The translations under genes were made by a program, and so were the position numbers. Positions 54,563 through 64,000 of a DNA stretch of 64,000 nucleotides are shown here, in pieces; position 1 is the stretch's first letter, and the number at the start of each line of letters is the position of its first letter. The DNA lies in NCBI GenBank assembly GCA_963978905.1, contig OZ022256.1, positions 53,430,001 to 53,494,000 of the forward strand. Reading direction: 5' to 3'. The notes under the pieces are model-generated. The model saw only the letters and a list, made by a program, of their open reading frames with translations, was not told the origin of the DNA and made no database searches. The DNA is from Trichostrongylus colubriformis. Its lineage: Eukaryota; Nematoda; Chromadorea; Rhabditida; Trichostrongylidae.

Positions 54563-54743
54563 TCAGTTCATCAGGCTATGAGTCCAGAAGTGGTTGCTTT
54601 GCAAAAACTCGTCTGCTACTACAATGATCTTTACTCTTGCTATAATAGCCTATAAGATCTATAATAAATAAAATTCTCACGAATTTGCTCCAACAGGTGA
54701 TACAGTCGAAGTGTGCAACATTCTGAATATAACATATGTATTT
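54563..54743 (-). CDS. Two-exon 3' end of an unrecognised gene
   Basis: Exon 54743-54681 follows CTTTTCTGTCACAG and ends AAATTC/GTGAGA. In phase 1 it reads IHMLYSECCTLRLYHLLEQI. After a 41-nt intron ending CTATTATAG, exon 54639-54563 reads RVKIIVVADEFLQSNHFW then THSLMN and TGA. Phase 1 is kept. All three frames are open across the first exon, so the reading rests on the junction. Unrecognised. 54798-55410 holds no other supportable gene. Confidence 0.42.
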
Positions 54744-55410
54744 CTGTGACAGAAAAGGCAATAGCGGAGATTGCGAGACCCTGGGGGGGGGGGGGGGACA
54801 GAGTGCCAGTGTAGGTGACTACATAGCTTTCATAAAAGTACCCCTTATTCACGAGGAAATAATTTTACTATTCTGAAGCTTTTTCCTTTCACTAGATCTT
54901 GGATACTGCACAAAGAACGATGCACTACTCAGGTTCAAGATGTTTAAAACTTAGTAATTCATCTTTTCTATTTATTACTTCGCTTATATTACTTGTTATT
55001 AAATGTTCGTCAAATTATAACGTAATTCTCACTTATAACAGATAACTAAGATCGCACCGACGAATATGTTTCCTTTCAAGGCGACATGACCATCGCATTT
55101 TCAAAAAAAAACCTCCTTTTGTAGTTTCCGAATTTTTTCTATCTTTTCCTTGCATTTGAGCAACAACTAATGAACACATAAAAAGACATAATAATTTAAT
55201 ATTATTATTATTAGCTCACTGATTACGGTGAGAAGGCAAATGAGAATAAAATAGTAAAGTGCATTTTTATCCAATCGAGTTTATGGAAGCGAATGTTAGG
55301 GAAGGAGGTACTCGTAGAATTGGATTTGGGACTCAAATGAAATCCTTGCAAGCCTCTCCACTACTGAATCCTATTTTTTTATACGTTTGCAGCGTAGAAG
55401 TGCAAGAGCG

Positions 55411-55587
55411 TTAGGCCGCATTCATACTTTCCGGAGCCGGCAACAGGGCGTAGCCTCTCTACGTCTCCGTCTATGCCACCCTGCCTCGTTGTCAGCGTCG
55501 TCTCTGCACCTCTCCCTGTGCTTCTCTGCCTCGCTACCTGTGAACGCAGTAACCCTTTGCCGGCGCTGAGTATAAACGCCACCTTAG
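55411..55587. mobile_element. MITE, TTAGGCCG..TTCATAC family
   Basis: Starts TTAGGCCGCATTCATAC and ends GTATAAACGCCACCTTAG, with a GC-rich CTCTGCC-containing interior. Confidence 0.6.
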
Positions 55588-55802
55588 ATATCTGGCGACC
55601 TAGCGATTATGTGAGAAGCGCTGAGCTCTAGGAGCAGCCAAGGAAATGGGGGAGTTGAGTCAGCAACCATGCATGCGACTTTCCAAAAGTCGATAAGTCG
55701 GTTAGATTTCGTCATTTCTTTGAGAACGATTTTATCTTTTTATAGCGCATTGTTTAAAAATCGCTTTGTCCATGCCATATTATGGTGACCGTCTACTTTC
55801 TA

Positions 55803-56692
55803 TTAGGTTGTCCCAAAAGTCTTGTCATATTTTTCCCAAAAAAAAAATCAGTAACTCTTGTTCACTTCGAGGCAGGTCCAGGGGGTTCAGGAATATGGTA
55901 GAACGTTCCCTAAGCTTTCTAGGAAAATATATATTGTCCCACCAGATTCCGTGGAGAGAGCTACCATGCCCGTTGTCAATACCCACCCAACTCGCGGTGT
56001 CATCTGAGCGTCTTGCGGCACCAAAACGACGGAAGCTTGCCCTTCCATCAGCGCTGCATTGGGCAAGGGATGTGTGAGCTACGTGACCGTGCGCCGCTGG
56101 TTCATCAGCTTCAGCAACGGCGAGATTGACATGAAAGACAAACCACGCTTGGGACTGTGCTGGTTCTGGGACGCAGAAGGAATGCTTGTCCGCGAAGTGC
56201 TGGTACAAGGCGTGACAGTCACCGCTGCCGTATGCACCCGCCACCTCCAGCAGCTCGCCGTCGCTGTTCGAGAAAAATGACGGAAAAGGTGCGCGGTCAC
56301 CCTTCTTCATGACGAAGCCCGCTCCCAGTTCGCGGAAAGTTGCAAAAAGTACCCAGGCCAAGCTACAGGAGCTCGGCTGGGATGTGCTGCCCCACCCGTC
56401 ATACTCTCCAGACATTGCCCCTTCTGGCTATCACCTTACCCATCCTCTCGAATCCTTCCTGGCCAAAAGAAAATTCGTTGATTATGACTTGCTTGCGAAG
56501 GCGATCGCTGACTTTTTCGACTCTCAAGGCCCACAGTTCTGGGAGAGAGGAATCAACGATTTTCCTATAAAGTGGCAGAGGGTTGCCGATAACAGTGGTC
56601 AATACGTTGTTGCCTAATTGTTACTTGTTGGACGAAAAAAAATAAAAAGTGATGATCGAAAAAAATACTACAAGACTTTTGGGACAACCTAA
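55803..56692 (+). mobile_element. Mariner element, internally deleted, family TTGTCCCAAAAGTC copy 2
   Basis: Ends TTAGGTTGTCCCAAAAGTC, TA flanks, 890 bp. Same truncated transposase layout as 31766-32661 (VRRWFISFSNGEIDM fused to REVLVQGVTVTAAVC), with independent small changes. Confidence 0.88.
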
Positions 56693-56714
56693 TATACTGA
56701 ATGGATTGATAATA

Positions 56715-56930
56715 TTAGGTGGGTGCATAATTAATACGGCTTTTTATTGCTACGTTTTTCTTTAGCGGAAATCGACGTTTTAACGACTAATAATAGGGAA
56801 GCAGTCCTTGATTGCGATGGCGAAAACGCTCCCAAATAATCATTCAAATGCGCTTTTGCTAAATTTTGCTTTTGTTTTTGCAAAATAAAATTGCTAGAAA
56901 AGTCGCATTAATTATGCACCAACACACTGA
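56715..56930. mobile_element. Mariner-type MITE
   Basis: The left end TTAGGTGGGTGCATAATTAAT is matched on the right by ATTAATTATGCACC, TA on the left. About 216 bp, no coding frame. Confidence 0.65.
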
Positions 56931-56960
56931 TATGTAGCTACGATTTAGCTTTAACCATTT

Positions 56961-58355
56961 TTAGTCGCTCCAAGATCTCGAAGCTACTGACCAAAATTTG
57001 ACATGAGACGCCGTGACAGGCGATTCAGGATATTTATTCAAAGCTTTTACGGCTTCCGCTATCTCCCCGGTGTTTTGAGACGATATCGACTCTATGCATA
57101 GAATATCTATTGCTAAAAAGTAGGCGGAGTGTAGGCATTCGAGCGATTTCCTTCTCTTTTTGTGCTCCCTAAATATTAGGTTGTAAGCAGCGTTTTTGCC
57201 CGGTTTTTGCAATTTCAATTTCGGGGGTTCATAACTCGGCTCAGAGTGCATCTTTTGTGACAAAATGAGCACCATTAGATTCGCTACACTCTTGGCAACA
57301 TAATGTATACCTACATATCTCAATTTGATGATGGGCTGATGATTTATATTGCGCGAAATAAAAAAAGCGGTTTCAGATCACCATCCTTCCTGAACACACT
57401 GCTGCTGAAGAAGCTGTCGAGATGTTTGGGATAGTGGGGCTAACTTAGTGTTAGGTCTGGTGACTGTGATAGACGAATAAGGGCTTGAGCCGGCAACTGC
57501 TTCAATTAGTGGAAGAGGATTTGCGAAAATGCGCTTGCCCAGAGCTGCTCAGAAGGGTCCTGCAGCACCCTTTTTCTTTCCAAATCAAGGCTACCTGAGG
57601 TGGTTAACCAAATTGTGTGTTGAAGGCCAATACTTTTGGACATCCCCTGCAAGTATGAGCGCTTATCGCTTTCTGCCGATTTAGTTAGAGTGATTTAATC
57701 AATTGAAAATTCAAGCGACTTGTTCTCAATTCTGCACTTCTAAAACCAGGGTTGAAATGTTCCATCTAATGCTTCACCCCCTCCCCTTGCAGCACTCACA
57801 TTTGTGGTCACCTTCGCAGGGACTCGACTGAACGAGAACTCCTGAAGTGAAGTCAACCAAAAAGTACCATTTTCGCAGTACTTTGAAGTTTCTCTAATCA
57901 TCGGAAAACCTGGTGGCATTCTAAGGAATGCATGTATTCAAAAAGAGCAACTTTTTGTCTATCTGAGGAGCACAATATGTAAGTTGATTCATGTTGATAT
58001 GCTTTCAGATTTGAGTTTGTCCTGTAGACGCGCGAAACCGGCCAGGAATTTCCTTACATCCTAATAGGAAATGCTGCTTGCATATGCTCGAGCTGCTCAG
58101 TTTTCTTTCGGATGAAAGCCTTGCGAAAATCATCCAATCTGAGATGATTTCAAAAAAGAAAAGCTAAACGGAATTTTGAGAAAAACGGACTATTCACCCA
58201 ACATCCACTTACTTTCAGTTATTAATTTCTCAACAAGTGACTGGTTCACGGTGTTCTGTGTGCACAGCTAGCACCCAGGTCAGATACACTTTATGCTTGA
58301 TGTGTTCGACGACGGAAACCCACCTGTTATTGGCATTTTTCCAGGAAGTGCAACG
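56961..58355 (-). CDS. Two-exon 3' end of an unrecognised gene, mariner in intron
   Basis: Exon 58355-58324 follows AAATAATTCAG (RCTSWKNANN) and ends AACAG/GTGGGT in phase 2. Exon 57168-56961 follows AATATTTAG and reads EHKKRRKSLECLHSAYFLAI, DILCIESIS, GEIAEAVKALNKYPESP, then HVKFWSVASRSWSD and TAA. Phase 2 fits. The 1155-nt intron holds the decayed mariner 57176-58064, which ends 7 bp from the acceptor, so the acceptor pyrimidines partly come from the insertion site. Another transposon (58409) lies 53 bp upstream of the first exon. Product unknown. Confidence 0.5.
57176..58064 (-). mobile_element. Decayed mariner, relative of 47882-49163
   Basis: Ends TTAGGTTGTAAGCAGCG and, inverted, TTAGGATGTAAGGAAATTC, TA flanks, 889 bp. 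Interior blocks follow the order of the full-length copy (CGGCTCAGAGTGCATC near the left end) but the middle is deleted and frames are broken. Confidence 0.75.
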
Positions 58356-58408
58356 CTGAATTATTTTTTTTCGCAAAAATGCAAAATTTTCTATATTTTT
58401 TTTGTGTA

Positions 58409-59148
58409 CAGGGGGTGCCAAAAAAGAATAACTTTCTCCTCTCCACTTACAACCCTATATATTTATGTATTTGAGCCGAACTTCAGCAGAATCTGACGAG
58501 ATATTATCATTTCATAATTCAAAAGTACACCTCTTACTAAAACTCAACTTCGTAATAGCCTTCTGCACGAGCAAGATTTGTATCTTCTTGTAAGTTAACA
58601 TGATGAGTCACTTCACCTCGACCATCCCAGATTTCCTCTTCTTTGTTCAAAAACTTGCTGAGGTCCGTTCATTGTGGATATGATACATATTGGGAGGTGT
58701 TTTTGAACAATCGGTTTTTTCCAGATTCCCAAGGCCTTTCGTGTCCAAGAACCAGAACGTGCCATTACCATTGAAACCCTACAGAGGTGGGTTCGAGGCA
58801 TGAAATTGTCATTTCGGATCATAGCAGCGTTGTCAAAGCAACTGAAGTTCTGTGAACAAGAGTCCAAGAACCTGTACTTAGGAAGCTTCTCACGAGCGAT
58901 ACCACGGAAACTGGCTCTACTGTGCGTGGTGGACCCTGGTGCCATAGTTGCTCTAAAGCCTAACATTGCCGACTGAAGGTCCCTATTTTCATGTCGATGA
59001 AAGTGGTAGCCCTCAGGTTGCTTTTCCTTCCAGAGGAACATTCCAGAGATATTTTCCCTAATACTTCTATCGCTTTCTTTGCCCTCTGTTTTGTATACTT
59101 TGCGGAAGTGAACCGCCAGCAAAATTACCCTTTTTTTGGCACCCCTTG
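58409..59148 (+). mobile_element. Tc1/mariner-type nonautonomous element, copy 4
   Basis: Ends CAGGGGGTGCCAAAAAAG, the right end slightly decayed (CCCCTTG), TA flanks, 740 bp. It is the most diverged copy. Its 169-codon minus-strand frame is not kept in the other copies. Confidence 0.82.
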
Positions 59149-59250
59149 TAATTCAATGCATTAGTAATGGTAGTACGAATATGTGTCGATTTATTTGATA
59201 AAAAAGATCAAAATGTGGTAAAATAGTGTAAGTCTTGAAAAGTTTACTCT

Positions 59251-59302
59251 CAAAAGGCTGCAAAAGTCTCAAAAATTTTTTTGAGAATTTTGCAGCCTTT
59301 TG
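59251..59302. repeat. Palindromic hairpin
   Basis: CAAAAGGCTGCAAAA and TTTTGCAGCCTTTTG pair, with AAATTTTT in the centre. Confidence 0.85.
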
Positions 59303-59330
59303 AATTTTTTGGATAAGTTTGGAGTCTCAG

Positions 59331-59522
59331 GAGTACTGTTTTTACACATTCAGATATTCAAGAGGCTTTGTTACAGCACAATTCCAAGAAAAAGAGATCA
59401 GTGGATTCCAAGTGTCCCAACCTTCCTCTCACGTCGCGAATTACCCATGTTACCTACCCCAGAGTACATCAACTTTACCTATTCTTCACACACCTCTTGA
59501 TATAGAGGAAACTGCACTATGA
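59331..59522 (+). CDS. Candidate terminal exon, unrecognised
   Basis: After GGAGTCTCAG, phase 0 reads EYCFYTFRYSRGFVTAQFQE, SQPSSHVANYPCYLPQS, then PILHTPLDIEETAL and TGA. A second possible acceptor TTTGTTACAG lies inside. Two other frames are also open for part of the length, so the call is tentative. Confidence 0.35.
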   Translation, partial: EYCFYTFRYSRGFVTAQFQEKEISGFQVSQPSSHVANYPCYLPQSTSTLPILHTPLDIEETAL

Positions 59523-59746
59523 CGCTGATGAATTCAGGATGTAACTCCTTTTTCCATTCCAGGCTCTTCCTCAAGGGTAAACAATTAGTAAATCAGTTAC
59601 TGAGCAATTCAAGAATTATGAGTGTCCTTTGATAACTATGACCACGTGCCATGCAACACAATGACGTCAAATGCCCATGATAATTTTGGAGTCATCATAG
59701 TTTACGGAAGCATTTTAAATGGCATAATTATTTGAGAGCTGCTGAC

Positions 59747-59865
59747 CTTTGCACTTAATTTTATCCAAACCAAGGACTTCATAAACACTTTGCACTATTT
59801 TTAAATTTATTAGAAATTTTTGGAAGTGATTACGGCATTGTCGCTTCCAGTCCCTGAATAGCTCA
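59747..59865 (-). CDS. Internal exon, unrecognised
   Basis: After AAGGCTTTCAG, phase 2 reads ELFRDWKRQCRNHFQKFLIN then LKIVQSVYEVLGLDKIK, ending TGCAAAG/GTCAGC in phase 1. Strongly helical, protein-like. Flanking sequence 59880-60090 is a dispersed repeat. Next exons uncertain. Confidence 0.42.
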
Positions 59866-60119
59866 CTGAAAGCCTTATAAGGTGCGATGGAATGGGAGGG
59901 GCCTCCTATTATGGAAATTATTCCACCGATTCCTAGAATAGTAAAGGAGCCCCTCCTCCCCTTCACAAAGGCTTAGGCAAAAATATACGCCTGACAATGA
60001 GTAGGCAGATTGAGCTCTCAAAAATCCCTCCAAGATGCTTAGATGTGCAACTTCTATAAGGTACCTCACCCCTCATTGCGATAGCACCCCTAGCTAGCCA
60101 ATGACGGAAACCTATACCC

Positions 60120-60420
60120 AGGGCACTCCCAGGTCCTTTTTTACATCTACAAAACCAGTAACTGTTGCCGGATAGTATAGTTGTAACGTCTTTTATCGTT
60201 ACGTATTCTTACTTGAAGCAAAAAGTTATTTATTGCACATTTCTTCATACGAGTTCGCTCCGAAATACCTTTCGCTTGTCATCTACTTATTGAAAGATTA
60301 AATTCTAGCGCTTATCGCACACCTCTGCGGGGACGACCCTCCCCCTTTCGTCCGGTCAAATACGCTCCCCTCCCCCCTCCCCCCGCTGTCGAGGAATCCT
60401 CGGCTCCCAGTGTACACTGC
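60120..60420. repeat. Dispersed repeat, paired with 3340-3690
   Basis: CAGTAACTGTTGCCGGAT, a TTCATACG..CGAAATACC block and CCCTCCCCC tracts in the same order as 3340-3690. Confidence 0.45.
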
Positions 60421-60433
60421 CTATGATGCCACT

Positions 60434-60583
60434 ATGGCGGACATAGTGCAGAAGCTAATAGGTGAGTGGTTCACTTGCGGGATTCAAACTCACTTCGGTC
60501 AGTTGTGACTTATTTCCGCAGGAAATATAACGCATTTCTCTAGAATTATGAAGTACCCACAAATTCAACTGCTGAACCCTTAG
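60434..60583 (+). CDS. Two-exon 3' end of a small gene
   Basis: ATG 60434 (MADIVQKLI) ends TAATAG/GTGAGT in phase 1. A 60-nt intron ends ATTTCCGCAG. Exon 60522-60583 reads NITHFSRIMKYPQIQLLNP, then TAG. As drawn it makes only 29 residues. The frame is open upstream (YTAYDAT after CGGCTCCCAG), so it is more likely the end of a longer gene. Clean splice sites and intron size support it. Confidence 0.4.
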
Positions 60584-60750
60584 TATAATTTAGCCGCGCC
60601 AGTGTCCTGTCAAAAAGATGGAGTGCTTGAAAAGAGGGAATTGTGTAGGTGTCAATATTCGGGAACGAGTGTCGAGAGTATCAGAGCCTTTTGAGAATCC
60701 ACTGACAATTCCACTCTGACTGCTGCCGGTATCTTTCGAACCCTTGCCGT

Positions 60751-62112
60751 TCACATTTTGCATCCGGTTTCCTTGTATGCGCACTCTCTCCTCATGCGAC
60801 CTTTTCCATCTACACACGAGAGCTCATCATTTTCGTTACAGAAGTATCCTTTTCTGAAAGGAAACCTAACATAAAAATAATAAAATCCCTTTTGTTTATG
60901 TTTGTTCACAATTTTGATCTAGATTTATAGTAATTTATTTACATTTCTCGATTATACCTTGTGAAGGCTTTTCTCCCTTATTTCACTTCCAATCCACTGA
61001 CCACTTCTTTTTTCACTTTCGAGCTCTTGATCAGACTTACGTAATTATAGAACGTGCCCTACAAGGGTATCTTGCTTTCTTGTCATTCATTCTCAAGTTC
61101 AAAAGCAATCCTTCCGAAGACGTAAATAGAAAATTTCTGGATTTTAAAATGAAATAGAAATAAATTTAGAATTCCCGCACTGCATTTATTCACTTTGGAT
61201 GAGAATTTTTCAATAATGAATCTCAAATGTTTTGTAAATCTTAGAATAGCAACTTCAAAGTTAGATGCTCGTTGAGTATACATCAAAAACACAATCATAT
61301 TTCATCATTTCTATGCATGCAATTCAAAAGGATGTGACGGTACATACATAGGGAATTGCTAAGCGGCGTCGTTACCGCATACATGGTCCAGGGATCATTG
61401 TCTGATCAAATATGTATCCCAGCCCAGTGGACGCCGCAAACGTTTGAGAGAAAAATCGACTTGCATATACATTGGCTAGTTCCCGTATTTCTTGTGTATA
61501 GGCCAGTAGACCACGAATGCGCTTGAAGCATTCACGATTTCGAAAGAAGTGGGGAACGGGTGGCGCATCTTCAAACAAAATTTTCCACTTCGATTTACCC
61601 TTCCAAGCGGTTATTCCCCTGCATTTAAATGTGCCTATAATTAGAAAGTAGGTGTAATTAGAAAGTGGGAAAGTGCATGACGCACTTTTAAGATGTCAAG
61701 GTCTCAGGCAAAACATCAAAAGCTCACAAAAAGCACTAATAAATAGCTTACATCACAGTCACTTTTTTTGGAAAATTTATTGACTCTATTCGCGCTGTTG
61801 AAATTACTTGAAATGCCTCTTGTTCTCATACATTTGTTTTAACTTGAATCACGCACTTCATGTACGGAATATCTAACAATACACGCCCAATTTGATATAC
61901 TTCTAAAAAATTATGAAAAAATAGGATAGACTATTCGTATCAGAGCGGCGTCAGAATTCTATGGATAGCGAAAAAAGCAGATTTAGGGATGTCTGAGAAG
62001 ACAAGAACATGTTCAAGTATCAGCAGAATTTCCCAAATCAACAGTGACGAGTAGTTCTCAAAGAGTGCGCCATGCTCTTAATGTACCTGAAGAGGGGATG
62101 AATCTGTTCCAT
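60751..62112 (-). CDS. Three-exon gene, Cys-rich C-terminus, unrecognised
   Basis: ATG 62112 (MEQIHPLF) ends TCTTCAG/GTACAT in phase 2. Exon 61618-61376 follows TTAAATGCAG and reads GITAWKGKSKWKILFEDAPP, VPHFFRNRECFKRIRGLL, AYTQEIRELANVYASRFF, GLGYIFDQTMIPGPCM, ending at GTAACG in phase 2. Exon 60853-60751 follows GGTTTCCTTTCAG and reads KGYFCNENDELSCVDGKG then RECAYKETGCKM and TGA. Total about 123 residues. Five Cys after the helical part suggest an extracellular domain, but there is no signal peptide as drawn, so the true start may be further upstream. An overlapping antisense frame (60817-60590) is probably chance. Confidence 0.5.
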
Positions 62113-62878
62113 CTATTCTTGCAACTGCAGAGCAATGCCCGCTGCCCTTTCGCCCACCCGTTCTCACTGTTCATTCTGCAATACCAGCAATGGAGGTTGA
62201 AGCGCAGCAGCCATGCAACATCACGAGTTACCAAGGTGCGCGTGGCACATTCACGACGAACGCGATCAAGAACGAAGATGAATCGCGCTGCGCGACGTCG
62301 CATCGGCTCCTTCTGCGCCACTTCTGTTCAATGTTTATCTTCCAAAGACTTAGCGCTATCGCATTTCATGGTTAAAACCCACTTTTTTGAATTGTACTTT
62401 GAAAATTTTCTGCTCTTTTCCAAGTGCAACAACCACTTCTTCTTCATTTGGGTCTTACGAAATAGAAAACTTTTTTTATACATACCAGCCTCAGTTATGA
62501 TTTTTCGGTCTATTGTCCCCCCTCCCCTCCCCTCCCCCCAAGCTAACGTGAATGCGTTCTAGTTCTTATGCACAATTTTCGCTCTTGCTCTCTGAATCAT
62601 GCCAATGACATCGCCTCTACTCCATTTACACTAAGGCCGCGAACGTGCTTTCCCACGTAGAGCTTGCTGGTGTATCGATCGACGCCACCGGATCTGTGAT
62701 ATGTCGCGGCTATGCGCAGCACTCAGCTAGCCTTTGAAGAGAACTACCTTTCAAAGCCTCCATAGGACCTTGCTAAGACTCTTCCAGTGCAACTTCATTG
62801 TAGAACGGTTCCCTACTGTTCGTTTGGTCTTCTAGCGCTGCTTTATAGTGAACGTATTTCCCATTCATGATTTCTCAG

Positions 62879-62943
62879 CAAGGAAAAAAGGGAAATGAGA
62901 GACTGAGGGATCCATCGCGAGCGAGTGCCAACATCATCCTCAG
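62879..62943 (+). CDS. Candidate internal exon
   Basis: After CATGATTTCTCAG, phase 0 reads QGKKGNERLRDPSRASANII and L, ending CCTCAG/GTTTGC in phase 2. Short and basic; neighbours unknown. From 62113 to 62878 several GC-rich frames overlap on both strands and I cannot select one. Confidence 0.3.
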
Positions 62944-63124
62944 GTTTGCCAAACCGACTGAGAGGAGAAGAATGAGCAACCGAGAGGAACATTCGAGAAG
63001 AATCGTATATCACTGCACCTGGTTACAAATTACGGTTCTATTTTCGTCCTCTGGATACACGGTCGCTAGGTCCCAAGTGGGCCCATAAACAATAGATTTA
63101 AGTATACTCCATAACTTACACCAA

Positions 63125-63366
63125 TTAAAATTCCTGTTCCCCTTCCAAAAAGTGAATGCGCAGCTCATTTTCATTATAGCTCAGTACAGACCTCCACACT
63201 CTCACTGCAGTTGCGCGTTTCTGGACAGTCATGAGTACGGAGCTTGTATCAGGCTGTGAATGGCTTGCATTCTGGGTGAACTGGTGCTCGTTCATTGAGT
63301 CCTTCCTTGTTCCTATTCCGAGCATTATTGAAGTGATGCATAACGACCACATAACCCCTCCTTGCA
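63125..63366 (-). CDS. Candidate terminal exon with membrane helix
   Basis: After GGAAGCTACAG, phase 1 reads QGGVMWSLCITSIMLGIGT (hydrophobic, possible membrane helix), then RKDSMNEHQFTQNASHSQ, VQKRATAVRVWRSVLSYN and ELRIHFLEGEQEF to TAA. The layout resembles the last helix and tail of a multi-pass receptor, but this is only inference. Upstream exons not found. Confidence 0.42.
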
Positions 63367-63719
63367 CTGTAGCTTCCCAAGCCTATTAAACGACTAACCC
63401 AAAATTTCCCTTTTAGGAAGACTACGAAATGTCATGTGTGCAGTGGCATCTTTCATCTACACAATCTCCCAGAGCTGGCAAATATAATTGAAACGTCTTT
63501 CATATGAGGTGAAAGCAATCATTTTTCTGACATTTCAACCATCAAATTTGGTTGAGACTCTGATTTCTTCGAATACTAACAAGAAATTGCTTACATATTT
63601 CCAGACACTTCCATATTTTTCAGTCATTCCAAAACCTGTCAGATTTACCCGTTCCGGTGTCTTTAAAAGAAACGCGCATGGAAAACTGAGTTCTTCTGTT
63701 TTCCTTATAGTTATGCTAA

Positions 63720-64000
63720 GGAACCCCCCATGTAAAGTTTCACACAAAAATGTGAAAATATGGCGAAGATTCTCACTTTTTCGCGTAAAACTCTGAGCCC
63801 GCTCGGCTCTCAAAGCTCCTCAAAGTGGTGACCGCGTAGGCGGGCCCCCATAGTGAAGGCACACTCCGTCGTCCGCTGTGGTCGCAGAAACACAGTGGGA
63901 CCAGAAAGTAACGTGAACGGCCCCATACTGCGTCTTCGACACGGATGACGTGATGGCATTCAGTGTGAGGCTCCGCCCCTTCGACCGCCGCTTTGAGGAG
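63720..64000. mobile_element. MITE relative of 5053-5364, cut by window end
   Basis: The left end has CATGTAAAGTTTCACAC, followed by GTAGGCGGGCCCCCATAGTG and GAGGCTCCGCCCCTTCG, paralleling the 5053-5364 interior. The right end is outside the window. 63367-63719 shows no supported gene; CCGGTGTCTTTAAA (63652) also occurs at 15838. Confidence 0.5.

Noticed and set aside
58613..59122. 169-codon minus-strand frame in the CAGGGGGTGCC element
   Set aside because: The other three copies have stops and shifts in the corresponding frame, so openness is probably chance in one decayed copy.
60590..60817. 75-codon minus-strand frame ending LTGHWRG
   Set aside because: It overlaps the Cys-rich terminal exon in a different frame; the Cys frame has the strong acceptor and phase match, so this one is taken as 3' UTR or chance.
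61083..61298. 71-codon minus-strand frame (ASNFEVAILRFTKHLRF)
   Set aside because: Protein-like in part but falls inside the intron between 61376 and 60853 and no acceptor keeps phase with the flanking exons.
62044..62562. 172-codon plus-strand frame
   Set aside because: The first third overlaps equally protein-like frames in other phases and on the minus strand, and the last half is AT-rich Phe-rich sequence typical of non-coding DNA. No splice support.

Overview
This window looks like nuclear DNA of a parasitic nematode, most likely a clade V strongylid (hookworm-type), rather than a bacterium or virus. No long uninterrupted reading frame exists. Instead there are short exons bounded by nematode-style splice sites (TTTCAG-like acceptors, GTAAGT or GTGAGT donors), small introns of about 35-90 nt mixed with kilobase introns, AATAAA signals just after stops, many mariner/Tc1-type elements, an RTE retrotransposon fragment, and homopolymer G tracts. 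Species assignment is inference; no rRNA or SL RNA was seen.

Genes. I rebuilt exons by hand, requiring that reading phase be kept across every proposed junction. The best gene (minus strand, 17758 down to 12900, probably on to 10816) encodes an acidic stalk, an Arg-rich possible cleavage site, one six-cysteine EGF domain, a membrane segment and a long Ser-rich cytoplasmic tail, the layout of EGF/LIN-3/neuregulin-type ligands. Other phase-consistent genes encode proteins I do not recognise: 34750-36282 (+), 38697-40655 (-), 41449-42027 (-), 43347-43833 (+), 51354-51723 (-), 54563-54743 (-), 56961-58355 (-) and 60751-62112 (-). About a dozen further exons are listed at lower confidence. Several are in frames without a long ATG-initiated ORF.

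Mobile DNA by region. 0-10 kb: MITEs, one deleted mariner and a hAT-like element nested in a MITE. 10-24 kb: the EGF gene, whose introns hold a second hAT-like copy and MITEs, then a tRNA-like sequence flanked by inverted repeats. 25.6-27.0 kb: a near-perfect 1.38-kb palindromic element whose arms carry eight evenly spaced mini-hairpins, the most striking structure here. 28-50 kb: alternating genes, deleted mariners, four copies (28, 45, 49, 58 kb) of a 0.74-kb TA-flanked element, and the only full-length mariner (47882-49163, frameshifted). 50-64 kb: an RTE endonuclease fragment, a 0.7-kb foldback with tRNA-like arms, further mariners and short gene fragments.

The genes show no shared pathway. 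What links the region is the interplay of compact genes with TA-targeting transposons that repeatedly land in introns, in two cases within 50 nt of a splice acceptor. All exon calls come from reading the sequence only, with no homology search or RNA evidence.
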